DNA of 64,000 bases from Nereida ignava (GCF_001049735.1 NZ_CVPC01000004.1:86215-150214); one strand, 5' to 3'. Shown: positions 18,326 through 27,318, counted from the stretch's first letter. Translations and numbers: made by a program. Notes: generated from the sequence alone by a model not told the origin.

Positions 18326-19051
18326 ATGAAGACACTAATTACAGCAACCGCTTTGCTTGCAATCACCGCAGGTGCTGCACTCGCAGGTAGCCACTCTGTG
18401 GTTCGTTTGGGAACCGAGGGCGCCTACCCTCCCTACAACTTCCTCAATGACGCAGGCGAAGTTGATGGCTTTGAGCGCGAAGTAGGTGATGAGCTGTGCG
18501 CACGCGCTGAACTGACATGCGAGTGGGTCACGAACGAGTGGGACAGCATCATCCCGAACCTCGTATCCGGCAACTACGACGCAATCATCGCAGGCATGTC
18601 CATCACAGCCGAGCGTGACGAAGTCATCGATTTCACAACACCTTACACACAGCCTGATCCCTCTTCATTCGTAGCAGCATCTGCTGACGTTGATCTGGCA
18701 GGTGGCGTGATCGCTGCGCAAACTGGTACGATCCAAGCGGGCCACGTTGCCTCAATGGGCGCGACACTTCTCGAGTTCGCAACACCAGAAGAAACAGTTG
18801 CAGCCGTGAAATCAGGCGAAGCGGACGCTGTCCTTGCAGACCGTGCATTCCTCGAGCCAATCGCAGCTGAAGATGCAGACCTGCAAATGGTCGGCGATGA
18901 CGTATTGCTTGGCGGCGGCATCGGCATGGGCATCCGTGAAAGCGACACAGAGCTGAAAGAGAAATTCTCTGCAGCAATCGAAAGCATGAAAGCAGACGGT
19001 TCACTGAACGTACTGATCGCAAAGTGGCTGCCTGAATCCGCCCCTTTCTAA
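18326..19051 (+). CDS. Periplasmic substrate-binding protein of polar amino-acid ABC transporter
   Basis: The 241-residue protein has a signal peptide (1-20, ending GAALA), then the SBP family 3 fold: RLGTEGAYPPYNFLND, GFEREVGDELCARA, AIIAGMSITAERDEVIDFTTPY and a C-terminal KADGSLNVLIAKWLP. Two cysteines (near CARAELTCEW) could form a disulfide. The family binds amino acids, opines or polyamine-like ligands; the ligand is not readable here. AAGGGAGA lies ten bases before the ATG. A strong hairpin follows the stop. Confidence 0.92.
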   Translation: MKTLITATALLAITAGAALAGSHSVVRLGTEGAYPPYNFLNDAGEVDGFEREVGDELCARAELTCEWVTNEWDSIIPNLVSGNYDAIIAGMSITAERDEVIDFTTPYTQPDPSSFVAASADVDLAGGVIAAQTGTIQAGHVASMGATLLEFATPEETVAAVKSGEADAVLADRAFLEPIAAEDADLQMVGDDVLLGGGIGMGIRESDTELKEKFSAAIESMKADGSLNVLIAKWLPESAPF

Positions 19052-19068
19052 GCGGTCAAAACATCCCG

Positions 19069-19099
19069 AAGGGGCGCTTGGCACACAAGCGCCCCTTTT
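19069..19099 (+). terminator. Hairpin terminator/attenuator between binding protein and permeases
   Basis: AAGGGGCGCTTG (19069-19080) pairs perfectly with CAAGCGCCCCTT around GCACA and runs into TTTT. Inside an importer operon this would allow more binding protein than permease to be made, with partial read-through. Confidence 0.75.
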
Positions 19100-19159
19100 G
19101 ATATGTGGTGACCACCCCCAACCCGCCAACATTTCGGCCATAACCCGCAGAGGCCCGCC

Positions 19160-20041
19160 ATCTTTGAATTTTGCTCAGACCCCAGCCTGTTGGCTGACTG
19201 GCGCTGGATGGCGTGTTATCTGACCACCGGTAAGCACATGTCGCTTTACTGGTCCGTGGGCACGGTTCTTTTACTGTTGGCGATTACTGCACCCGCTGCT
19301 TTGATGTTTGGTTTTGGCGGTGCGGCTGCCGCGCGATCATCTTTTACGCCACTGAGATGGTTTGGAAAAACATACATGGCGCTAATACGCGGCGTGCCGG
19401 ACATTGCCTTTTTCCTCTTTTTTGTGATCGCATTAGACCAAGGTTTTGAATGGGCCCGCCACCAAGTCCTGTGCCCTGACTGGACAGATGCAATCCGTCA
19501 AGGCAACGATTTTGTCGTCTGCGCCGAGGCAAAACTGCCCCAAGGCAACGCACCGCAATGGGTCCATGAGGTCTACGGCTTTTTCGTAGCCGTGCTGACG
19601 TTTGCCATCGTTTTCGGGGCTTTCGCAGGCAACGTTTTGTTTGGCGCTATGCGTGCTGTTCCAGCCGCGCAACTCGAAACGGCGGCGGCATACGGCATGA
19701 GCAAGCGCCAAACCTTCTGGCGCATCTTGGTGCCGCAAATGTGGGTATTTGCTCTGCCCGGCCTGTCGAACCTCTGGATGGTGCTGATCAAAGCGACGCC
19801 GCTTTTGTTTTTGCTGGGCGTTGAGGATATTGTCTATTGGGCGCGTGAACTAGGCGGTACAAAAAACCCGCGCTTCACAGATTACCCCCACGGCGATTGG
19901 CGGATGTGGTATTTCTTGGCGCTGCTCGTCTTTTATTTGGCCTTTACCAAAGTCTCTGAAGTGGTTCTTGACCGCGTCATGGCGCGCTTGACCCATGGAC
20001 AGGCCACAGCCGCTGGTGAAGCCCAAAGAAAGGCCACGTGA
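19160..20041 (+). CDS. ABC transporter permease, HisQ/HisM type (first)
   Basis: A membrane-channel subunit with about five hydrophobic helices and the EAA loop (LETAAAYGMSKRQTFWRILVPQM). The start is unusual. The frame reads IFEFCSDPSLLADWRW from codon ATC at 19160, which lies six bases after GCAGAGG, and there is no ATG, GTG or TTG in frame between the stop at 19109 and this point. Conventional alternatives are TTG 19190 or ATG 19208, which have no ribosome site and cut into residues I believe are conserved. It overlaps the next permease at TGATG. Function is firm, the exact start is not. Confidence 0.88.
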   Translation: MFEFCSDPSLLADWRWMACYLTTGKHMSLYWSVGTVLLLLAITAPAALMFGFGGAAAARSSFTPLRWFGKTYMALIRGVPDIAFFLFFVIALDQGFEWARHQVLCPDWTDAIRQGNDFVVCAEAKLPQGNAPQWVHEVYGFFVAVLTFAIVFGAFAGNVLFGAMRAVPAAQLETAAAYGMSKRQTFWRILVPQMWVFALPGLSNLWMVLIKATPLLFLLGVEDIVYWARELGGTKNPRFTDYPHGDWRMWYFLALLVFYLAFTKVSEVVLDRVMARLTHGQATAAGEAQRKAT

Positions 20042-20847
20042 TGAGTTGCACCCAAACCATCCTTGATTACGGTCTACGCGCCATCGGGTACGGCGAACGG
20101 CTTTTGCCGCGCAGTGATTTTACGTTGTGTCAACAGTTTACGCTGATCGGGTCAGGCATGATCTGGAACATCTACTTTGGCTTGTTCGCCCTGATGTTTG
20201 GCTTTTGTTTCGCGGTCGCTCTTGCTATGGGAAAAGACAGCCCAAGGGTGCTTTTGCGCAAACCCTCCGAATGGTTCATTTTTATATTCCGCGGATCACC
20301 GCTCTTTATTCAGTTCTTTTTCGGATACTTCGTCTTTTTATCGCTCAAACCAATCCATCCAATGTTCGAAAGCCTTTCGGCGGCGTGGCTCGGTGCGTTA
20401 ATCGTGCTCTTTTGTAACACCTCCGCCTACTCAGCCGAGATATTTTACGGCGCGCTGAAATCAATTCCCAAAGGCGATACTGAGGCCGCAGACGCATATG
20501 GGATGAGCGGCTGGCCACGGTTCAAGCGGATCGTTTTTCCAACGATGTTGCGCCTCGCGTGGCCTGCCTACACCAACGAAGCGATTTTTCTGTTTCACTC
20601 AACCACGTTGATTTTCTTCACCGGATTTCCTGCGCGCCAACAACGCGGAGACGCGCTGTATTACGCCAGCTACTTCGCGGACAAAACGTTCAACCCGTTT
20701 GTACCCTACCCGATCTTGGCGATGTATTTCATTCTTGTGACCCTGTTGATTATTGGCGTCTTTGGCATTGCCAACAAACGACTTAATCGCCACCTTCCGT
20801 CACAAGCGCGCCCCAAACTTCGGTTGCGTCCACAGATCATCCGCTAA
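20041..20847 (+). CDS. ABC transporter permease, HisQ/HisM type (second)
   Basis: Partner channel subunit of the importer, 268 residues from ATG 20041 (a GTG at 20038 is the alternative). It has five to six hydrophobic helices, the RGSPLFIQFFFGYF segment common to polar amino-acid permeases, and the EAA loop DTEAADAYGMSGWPRFKRIVFPTM that contacts the ATPase. Its start overlaps the stop of the first permease by one base. Together with the ATPase and binding protein it makes a complete importer. Confidence 0.92.
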   Translation: MSCTQTILDYGLRAIGYGERLLPRSDFTLCQQFTLIGSGMIWNIYFGLFALMFGFCFAVALAMGKDSPRVLLRKPSEWFIFIFRGSPLFIQFFFGYFVFLSLKPIHPMFESLSAAWLGALIVLFCNTSAYSAEIFYGALKSIPKGDTEAADAYGMSGWPRFKRIVFPTMLRLAWPAYTNEAIFLFHSTTLIFFTGFPARQQRGDALYYASYFADKTFNPFVPYPILAMYFILVTLLIIGVFGIANKRLNRHLPSQARPKLRLRPQIIR

Positions 20848-20891
20848 GCACGGATCATCGCCCTATTTTCGCAGTCAAAGGACACCACGCG

Positions 20892-21575
20892 ATGCACATC
20901 GGTATTTTGCAATGCGGTCACACCCCTGACTTGGTCAACGCAAACCATGGCGACTTTGACGCCCTGTTCACGCGTATGTTTGACGGTGAAGGGTTCAGCT
21001 TCACGACTTTCAATGTTGTCGATGATGAGTGGCCCGAAGATCATCTAACTGCAGACGGTTGGCTGGTTACAGGGTCCAAACATGGCGCCTATGAAGATCA
21101 TGCATTTATCCGGCCGCTCGAAGAATTCATCCGCGCAGTAGATCAAAGCCATCGCCCCATGGTGGGCATCTGCTTTGGGCATCAGATCATCGCGCAGGCC
21201 TTGGGCGGTACAGTTGAGAAATTTGCTGGCGGTTGGGCCGTTGGCCGCCACACGTATGATTTTGAAGGCACGGCCCTGTCGTTCAACGCGTGGCACCAAG
21301 ATCAGGTCGTTAAGCGCCCTGAAACAGCCAAAGTTGTGGCCACGTCTTCTTTTTGTGAGAACGCCGCGCTGCGCTATGAGGACCGAATTTTGACAACGCA
21401 GGCGCACCCTGAAATTACTAACGCTGTGCTGCAGGATTATCTGGCCGCCCGCGGCACAGATCCTCAGTATCCGACGGCTTTGATTGAGCAGGCCAAAGCA
21501 CATGTGGATACCCCAAATGATGAATGGGTCGTCGCGCGGATGCTGGCGCATTTTTTGAAAGACAACGCACCATGA
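20892..21575 (+). CDS. Class I glutamine amidotransferase-like hydrolase
   Basis: This 227-residue stand-alone GATase1 domain has nucleophile Cys94 in GICFGHQ and the His172-Glu174 pair in QAHPEI. The motif GICFGHQ is the GMP-synthase-like type rather than the peptidase C26 (PuuD) type. It follows the permeases by 44 bases and overlaps the glutamine-synthetase-like gene by ATGA, so the two are coupled. In this setting it probably hydrolyses a gamma-glutamyl amide, removing the glutamate added by the neighbouring ligase. That role is inference. Confidence 0.85.
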   Translation: MHIGILQCGHTPDLVNANHGDFDALFTRMFDGEGFSFTTFNVVDDEWPEDHLTADGWLVTGSKHGAYEDHAFIRPLEEFIRAVDQSHRPMVGICFGHQIIAQALGGTVEKFAGGWAVGRHTYDFEGTALSFNAWHQDQVVKRPETAKVVATSSFCENAALRYEDRILTTQAHPEITNAVLQDYLAARGTDPQYPTALIEQAKAHVDTPNDEWVVARMLAHFLKDNAP

Positions 21576-22924
21576 CATGGACTGCAAACCTTCCAACACC
21601 GTTCCACGACTACTTGGGCGAGAACCGTCTTGATGAAGTCGAATGCATCATCGGTGACTTGTCTGGCATCGCGCGCGGCAAAGCCGTTCCCGCCAAGAAA
21701 TTCGCAAAACAATCCCAGTTCTTTTTGCCCAATTCGATCTTCTTTCAGACCATCGCCGGTGGTTGGGGCGAGGCCGCAGGCCCTGAAGGCTGGATTGAGC
21801 CGGACATGACCCTTGTGCCCGACATGAGCACAGCCACGGCCGCCCCGTGGACTGGTGATTGGACCCTGCAAGTCATCCACGATGCGGTTACCCGCGAGGG
21901 CGAACCTGTGCCAATGGCACCGCGCAACGTATTGAAACGGGTTGTTGCCGCCTATCACGCACGCGGCTTGAACCCTGTTGTTGCCCCTGAGATGGAATTC
22001 TATCTGGTTGGTCGCAACACCAATCCCGCCAATCCGATTGAACCAATGATGGGCCGTAGTGGCAGGCCAGCTGCCGCACGCCAGGCGTATTCAATGTCAG
22101 CGGTCGATGAATATGGCCCCGTGATTGACGACATTTACGATTTCGCCGAAGCGCAGGGATTTGAGATTGACGGCATCACCCAAGAGGGCGGCGCAGGGCA
22201 GCTAGAGATCAACTTGCGTCACGGCGATCCGGTCAAACTTGCTGATGAAGTGTTCTACTTCAAACGCCTGATCCGCGAGGCAGCCCTGAAGCACGACTGC
22301 TTTGCAACTTTCATGGCCAAACCAATCGAGGGCGAGCCCGGTAGTGCGATGCACATCCACCACTCGGTCCTTGATCAAGACGGCAACAACATCTTCTCTG
22401 CGGCAGATGGTAGTGAGACTGACGCTTTTTACCACTTTATCGCAGGGCTGCAAAACCACGTGCCTTCAACCATCGCCGTGCTGGCGCCCTACGTGAACAG
22501 CTATCGGCGGTACGTCAAAGATCTGGCTGCGCCGATCAATCTGGAATGGGCTCGTGATAACCGTACAACGGGCATCCGTGTGCCCATTAGCGATGCTGCT
22601 GCACGGCGGGTTGAAAACAGGTTGGCGGGCATGGATTGTAACCCGTACCTCGCGATTGCTGCCTCCTTGGCGTGTGGGTTAATGGGCCTTGAAGAAGCAC
22701 GCGCGCCACGCCCTGAATACCGCGGTGATGCCTATGACGCGGATGAAGACATCCCCCGTGGCCTGTTCGCAGCACTTGAACTTTTTGATAGTGCAGAGCG
22801 GCTCAAAGACATTCTGCACCCTGAATTTGCACGGGTGTACTCCATCGTAAAGCGTACGGAATACGAAGAGTTTTTGCAGCAAATCAGCCCTTGGGAGCGT
22901 GAGCATCTTTTGCTCAATGTATGA
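21572..22924 (+). CDS. Glutamine-synthetase-family ligase (gamma-glutamylamine synthetase-like)
   Basis: The 450-residue protein belongs to the glutamine synthetase superfamily. The catalytic-domain blocks are APEMEFYLV, GAGQLEINLRHGDPVKLAD, GEPGSAMHIHHSVLD and NRTTGIRVPISDAAARRVENRLAGMDCNPYL. It lacks the adenylylation-loop context of GlnA and is closest in feel to PuuA-type enzymes that couple glutamate to an amine using ATP. Its ATG overlaps the amidotransferase stop (ATGA), and it is followed by an FAD oxidase five bases on. The amine substrate is unknown. Confidence 0.88.
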   Translation: MTWTANLPTPFHDYLGENRLDEVECIIGDLSGIARGKAVPAKKFAKQSQFFLPNSIFFQTIAGGWGEAAGPEGWIEPDMTLVPDMSTATAAPWTGDWTLQVIHDAVTREGEPVPMAPRNVLKRVVAAYHARGLNPVVAPEMEFYLVGRNTNPANPIEPMMGRSGRPAAARQAYSMSAVDEYGPVIDDIYDFAEAQGFEIDGITQEGGAGQLEINLRHGDPVKLADEVFYFKRLIREAALKHDCFATFMAKPIEGEPGSAMHIHHSVLDQDGNNIFSAADGSETDAFYHFIAGLQNHVPSTIAVLAPYVNSYRRYVKDLAAPINLEWARDNRTTGIRVPISDAAARRVENRLAGMDCNPYLAIAASLACGLMGLEEARAPRPEYRGDAYDADEDIPRGLFAALELFDSAERLKDILHPEFARVYSIVKRTEYEEFLQQISPWEREHLLLNV

Positions 22925-22929
22925 CCTGA

Positions 22930-24243
22930 ATGAACTGGCTTTTTGCAAACGAAGCACAGGGTGTGATGCCCGAAAGCTGGTACGCAGCAACTGCTGATGC
23001 CCCTGCCCCGCACCCTGTTTTGCGCGGAGATCATCGCGCTGATCTGTGTATCATTGGCGCGGGCTACACGGGTCTGTCTGCTGCACTTCACGCAGCCAAA
23101 GCGGGCATGTCGGTCATTGTTCTTGACGCCCACCGTGTGGGATGGGGCGCATCGGGACGAAACGGCGGCCAAGTTGGAACAGGCTTGAATTGGGACGTTA
23201 GCGTGCTCGACAAAACATTTGGCAAACAACGCGCCGATGCACTTTGGGCCATGACCGAAGACGCCAAAAAACTCACCCGCTCACTGCTTGCCGAACACGC
23301 GCCTGACGCTGACTACACCGCAGGCTTGCTACAAGCGGCCGTTACCGCGCAAAAAGCCGATGAGCTTGCTCAAGAAGCCGAGTTAATGCGCGCACGCTTT
23401 GGATATGACACCACCATGTGCGACGCAGCACAGGTTGAGGCCCATATCGGAACAAAAGCCTACTCAGGCGCAGTCCTTGATATGGATGCGGGCTATTGCC
23501 ACCCGCTTCGCTACGCCTTCGGGCTTGCGCGGGCCTGCGACGCGGCTGGCGTGCAGATCTTTGAACGGTCCACAGTTCATAAAATTGACGTCAGTACTGA
23601 TCACAATTCCGCCCGATCACCCCACACCGTGCGCACAGATGCTGGCACGGTTTCGGCAAAGTTCATCTTGCAAGCCACAAATGGCTACGGCGCGCATCTA
23701 AACCGCAAAACCGCCGCCCGCGTATTGCCCATCAACAATTATATCGCGGCAACCGAGCCTCTTGGCGCGCGCGCGCCCATCAAGAAACTAATGGCCGTGT
23801 ATGACAGCAAGTTCGTGCTGAATTACTTTTGGCAATCCCGTGACGGACGACTTATTTTTGGGGGTGGAGAAAGCTACGGCAAACGCTTTGGCGAGATTGA
23901 GCCGCGCGTCAGAAAGCAGCTATCTGAAATTTATCCAGAACTCTCTGACGTCAAATTTAGCCACAAATGGGGCGGCACCCTCGCCGTTACCGCAACACGT
24001 TTACCATTTGTGGGCCAAGTCGTGGACGGGCATTACAGTGCGGGCGGCTACTCAGGCCACGGGCTTGTGCTTGCCACTTTTGCGGGCCGAGCCTGTGTGA
24101 ACGCGATGCGCGGCGATACCGGTGAGTTTGACATGCTGCAAAACCTTCCGTCGCCCGCGCTTCCGGGCGGCGCTGTTCTTGGCGGACTAATTACCAACGC
24201 CGCAATGCGGTGGATGGCGCTCAAAGACAGGCTGTTTCACTAA
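22930..24243 (+). CDS. FAD-dependent amine oxidoreductase (PuuB-like)
   Basis: The 437-residue protein of the DAO family has a Rossmann FAD motif at 41-50 (IIGAGYTGLS), RVGWGASGRNGGQVGTGL (flavin-contact region), and a C-terminal GGYSGHGLVLATFAGR. This arrangement is typical of PuuB/OrdL-type gamma-glutamylputrescine oxidases. It directly follows the glutamate ligase gene, so the likely step is oxidative deamination of a gamma-glutamylated amine, giving an aldehyde. No aldehyde dehydrogenase (PuuC) is encoded next to it. Confidence 0.87.
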   Translation: MNWLFANEAQGVMPESWYAATADAPAPHPVLRGDHRADLCIIGAGYTGLSAALHAAKAGMSVIVLDAHRVGWGASGRNGGQVGTGLNWDVSVLDKTFGKQRADALWAMTEDAKKLTRSLLAEHAPDADYTAGLLQAAVTAQKADELAQEAELMRARFGYDTTMCDAAQVEAHIGTKAYSGAVLDMDAGYCHPLRYAFGLARACDAAGVQIFERSTVHKIDVSTDHNSARSPHTVRTDAGTVSAKFILQATNGYGAHLNRKTAARVLPINNYIAATEPLGARAPIKKLMAVYDSKFVLNYFWQSRDGRLIFGGGESYGKRFGEIEPRVRKQLSEIYPELSDVKFSHKWGGTLAVTATRLPFVGQVVDGHYSAGGYSGHGLVLATFAGRACVNAMRGDTGEFDMLQNLPSPALPGGAVLGGLITNAAMRWMALKDRLFH

Positions 24244-24382
24244 GCGCACAGCCCACCCATCTTCTGACACAGGTCCAAGACAACAACACGCCCCGGTCGT
24301 ATTGCCGCGGCGCTCAATATTTATAGACCGATAGCTTTTAGTATTTTACAATTATCGAAATTAGTTTTCGGAACGTATAAAA

Positions 24383-25576
24383 ATGCTAGATCAAGCTCAG
24401 CCCACCAAAGCGCCCTCTGACCTTCACGCAGCCGAACCCATCCCCGCCGCTGTGCGCGATGAAATCGAGCGGCTTCTTAGCTCAGGCGATCTGTTCCGCT
24501 ATACATCCCAGAACGCACCCGTCACTCTGCTCGAACGAGAGTTTGCCGTACAGCTTGGCAGTACATACGCGCTGGCGGTGTCATCATGTTCAGCGGCATT
24601 ATTTCTGTCCCTTAAGGCGCTAAACCTGCCGCGTGATGCGCGGGTTCTTATTCCTGCTTTCACATTCGCAGCCGTACCATCATCTGTGGTCCACGCGGAA
24701 TGTGTTCCAGTCCTTTGTGAAGTTGGCGAAAACTACCGGATTGATCTGAACGATTTTGCGGGCAAACTTGATCAAGATATCAGTGCTGTCATCATCAGCC
24801 ATATGCGCGGCCATACCTCTGACATGGACGCCATTATGCGTCTTTGTGATGCGCGCGATATCCCAGTTATTGAGGATGCTGCACATTCCTTGGGTACGAC
24901 ATGGCACGGCAAAAACATTGGTACGTTAGGGCGGGTCGGATGCTTTTCGTTTCAATCCTACAAGCTCCTCAATGCTGGTGAGGGCGGCATTTTGATTACT
25001 GATGATGCGGACTTGGTTGCGCGCGCCACCATCATGTCCGGTGCCTATGAGCACGCTTGGGAGAAACACGATATCGCCGCTGAAACCGTTGAAAAGTGGC
25101 AAAACAAACTGCCGATTTATAATTTGCGGCTGTCCAACATGTCTGCGGCGATCGTGCGCGCGCAACTGCCGGAAATTGCGCGGCGTGTTGCGGACGGGCG
25201 GCGCAATCATGACCGGCTAGCCGAACAGCTAAATCGCCACCCCAATGTGACGGTGCCCGAAAAACTTGACCCCGAAAACCGCGCACCTGACAGCATCCAA
25301 TTCAATCTGACCGATATGACTGATGCTGCGGTCACCGACTTTGTCTGCCGCGCGGACGCACAAGGCATCAAAGTACAGGTCTTTGGCATGTCAGCAAACA
25401 ACGCGCGCGCATTTTGGAACTGGCAGTTTTTGAATGATACCCCAGAGCTACCCAAAACCCGCGCGATGCTGATGCGCGCCTGTGATGTTAGGTTGCCCGC
25501 ACGCCTGACACCGCAAGACTGCGACATGATCGGAGAAATATTGCTAAACTCATTGCCTAGCGGCGAGTTGAATTAG
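24383..25576 (+). CDS. DegT/DnrJ/EryC1-family PLP aminotransferase
   Basis: The 397-residue protein has the family features: SSCSAALFLSLKAL (cofactor phosphate loop, 67-80), PAFTFAAVPSSV, the cofactor-ring acid in EDAAHS (164-169), and the Schiff-base Lys194 in FQSYKLLNAGEGG. Such enzymes usually aminate keto-sugars during surface polysaccharide or antibiotic sugar synthesis, but no sugar genes lie nearby. It stands alone behind a 139-base AT-rich upstream region with a small dyad, and it converges on a LysR gene. Confidence 0.88.
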   Translation: MLDQAQPTKAPSDLHAAEPIPAAVRDEIERLLSSGDLFRYTSQNAPVTLLEREFAVQLGSTYALAVSSCSAALFLSLKALNLPRDARVLIPAFTFAAVPSSVVHAECVPVLCEVGENYRIDLNDFAGKLDQDISAVIISHMRGHTSDMDAIMRLCDARDIPVIEDAAHSLGTTWHGKNIGTLGRVGCFSFQSYKLLNAGEGGILITDDADLVARATIMSGAYEHAWEKHDIAAETVEKWQNKLPIYNLRLSNMSAAIVRAQLPEIARRVADGRRNHDRLAEQLNRHPNVTVPEKLDPENRAPDSIQFNLTDMTDAAVTDFVCRADAQGIKVQVFGMSANNARAFWNWQFLNDTPELPKTRAMLMRACDVRLPARLTPQDCDMIGEILLNSLPSGELN

Positions 25577-25596
25577 CCACGTAACAGTGACGCGCG

Positions 25597-26547
25597 CTAC
25601 AAAATGGTCAGCGCATCCCTAAGCCACGGGTGCCGCTGTGATGCCGGTTTAACGATCATCTCATCAAGATGGCCTTTGAGGCGTGCAGCCGTTTGTTCAG
25701 GCATATCACGCAAAATACCGCGACGCGCCGTCAGGCTGATTGTCCGGCTTAACGCGCCAAAGGGCAGCGGGGCCACATCAACCTGTTCGCGGAACCGGTC
25801 TGCGCGCAGCCAGCCGAGGGGTGTGAAAATAGTCCAACCCTGCCCTGCAGCCACCATCGCCATGATCGCGTGATAGCTATCGAGTTCAAACTGATGTGCA
25901 AGGTTCAGCCGCTGTCGCGCCAAATGAGCCGTGATCGAGCGGCCCATGTGGTGGCGCTGCGTGTACTGAATAAGAGGCATTTTCTTAAGCGCGTCAGCGT
26001 CTGTGGGTTGGCCTTTGGGCACGGCAACGATGAAGTCTTCCCTCATCAATGGGTGCACATCCATCCACTCGCCGGATGCACCAACATCTGCAGCCACGAC
26101 AATATCCAGCGCGCGGGCGTCCAGCAGATCAAACAGCCGGTGCGAGGCCCCCGTCTCTAACAAGAACTGACACCCTTTCAGATCATTGGCCATGCCAGAC
26201 AGAAGGCGCGGTGTCACATCTGCATCAAAATCCTCAATCATCCCAAGGCGAAAGCTGGTCAGCGCCTGCCCATCAAGAGCCAGTTCACTGCGTGCTTGTG
26301 TTGCCTCGTTAACGATGTTTTGTGCGCGCAGCCGGAACGTCTCACCAGCAGGGGTTGGCAGCACGGGGCGATGCGAGCGGTTCAACAGAGTGACCCCGAT
26401 GGCGCCTTCAAGATTGGTCAACTGCTGACTAACCGTGGCCGGAGATGTGCCAAGCCTGCGTGCGGCCGCACTGATGCTTGCCTCCTCGACAGTAGCCAAA
26501 AATACTTCGATGCCCCAGAGGGTGAAACGGTCTTGAGATGCGCGCAT
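25597..26547 (-). CDS. LysR-family transcriptional regulator, coupled to phaR
   Basis: The 316-residue protein has the N-terminal winged helix (IEVFLATVEEASISAAARRLGTSPATVSQQLTNLE) and a periplasmic-binding-like effector domain. Its ATG lies three bases after the phaR stop (TAG TCC ATG on the minus strand), so it is probably translated from the phaR message by re-initiation. LysR genes normally stand divergent from their targets. The placement suggests a link to polymer storage, or control of the convergent aminotransferase gene. The effector is unknown. Confidence 0.9.
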   Translation of the reverse strand: MRASQDRFTLWGIEVFLATVEEASISAAARRLGTSPATVSQQLTNLEGAIGVTLLNRSHRPVLPTPAGETFRLRAQNIVNEATQARSELALDGQALTSFRLGMIEDFDADVTPRLLSGMANDLKGCQFLLETGASHRLFDLLDARALDIVVAADVGASGEWMDVHPLMREDFIVAVPKGQPTDADALKKMPLIQYTQRHHMGRSITAHLARQRLNLAHQFELDSYHAIMAMVAAGQGWTIFTPLGWLRADRFREQVDVAPLPFGALSRTISLTARRGILRDMPEQTAARLKGHLDEMIVKPASQRHPWLRDALTIL

Positions 26548-26550
26548 GGA

Positions 26551-27105
26551 CTAGGACAGTTTGGAAAGTTTATCTTGCAGCTCTGCCAGTTGCTTTTTGA
26601 TATCGCTTAGGTCTTCGCCCTTTGGCGCGGGGGCTTCGTCTTTCGCAGCAGGCGGTGTCGCAAATCCAGTCATGCCGCTGGTCATTGCCTTCATGAAGGC
26701 TTCTTGTTGGGCTTGCATCGCCTCAAATCCGGGCATTTTGGCCATTGGATTGATTGTGCTCATGCTATCAACCACTTTTGATTGCCCATCACGAAGCATA
26801 TCAAACGACATCTGCAAAAACTGCGGAACAACGCTGGCGGTCTGGGTCGTATAGCTACGCACCAAATCATTGAGCACACCAACAGGTAAAACGCTTTCAC
26901 CGCGACTTTCGTGATCTGCGATAATCTGCAGCAAATACTGGCGGGTTAAATCATCGCCTGATTTCAAATCGACAATCTGAACTTCGCGGCCTTCACGAAT
27001 GAAGCTCGCGATATCTTCGAGGGTCACGTAATCGCTGGTCTCGGTGTTATAGAGCCTGCGGCTTGCGTAGCGCTTAATTAGCAATGTCGATTTTTCTTCA
27101 GCCAC
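26551..27105 (-). CDS. phaR: Polyhydroxyalkanoate synthesis repressor PhaR
   Basis: PhaR represses phasin and other pha genes and is released when it binds nascent polymer. The 184-residue product has the N-terminal DNA-binding block LLIKRYASRRLYNTETSDYVTLEDIA and the following RQYLLQIIADHESRG region, then a Met/Gln-rich, polymer-binding-like middle and a C-terminal coiled coil (DIKKQLAELQDKLSKLS). The start is GTG 27105, fixed by GGAGGA eight bases upstream; the longer open frame to 27213 is not supported. It follows the phaP terminator and is followed by a LysR gene. Confidence 0.93.
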   Translation of the reverse strand: MAEEKSTLLIKRYASRRLYNTETSDYVTLEDIASFIREGREVQIVDLKSGDDLTRQYLLQIIADHESRGESVLPVGVLNDLVRSYTTQTASVVPQFLQMSFDMLRDGQSKVVDSMSTINPMAKMPGFEAMQAQQEAFMKAMTSGMTGFATPPAAKDEAPAPKGEDLSDIKKQLAELQDKLSKLS

Positions 27106-27231
27106 GCGACGATCCTCCCAAGATGGTTCACTGGCGATTAGCCTATGCGCGTGCAGCAAAAAAGGAAAGAGATCTTGTGATCGTTCAAAGCTGCGGCGCA
27201 GCACAGACTGCACAGGGAACGTACCGCAAAG

Positions 27232-27266
27232 AAAAAGCGGGCGCCAAAGCTGGCACCCGCTCTTTT
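27232..27266 (-). terminator. Rho-independent terminator after phaP
   Basis: On the minus strand GCGGGTGCC pairs with GGCGCCCGC (27237-27245 with 27252-27260; one G-T) around six bases and runs into TTTTTC. It separates the abundant phasin transcript from phaR. Confidence 0.8.
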
Positions 27267-27318
27267 GTATCCGCGTCAGTAATTTGGAGGAATGACGCGG
27301 ATGAGCCTAAGGGGCTAT

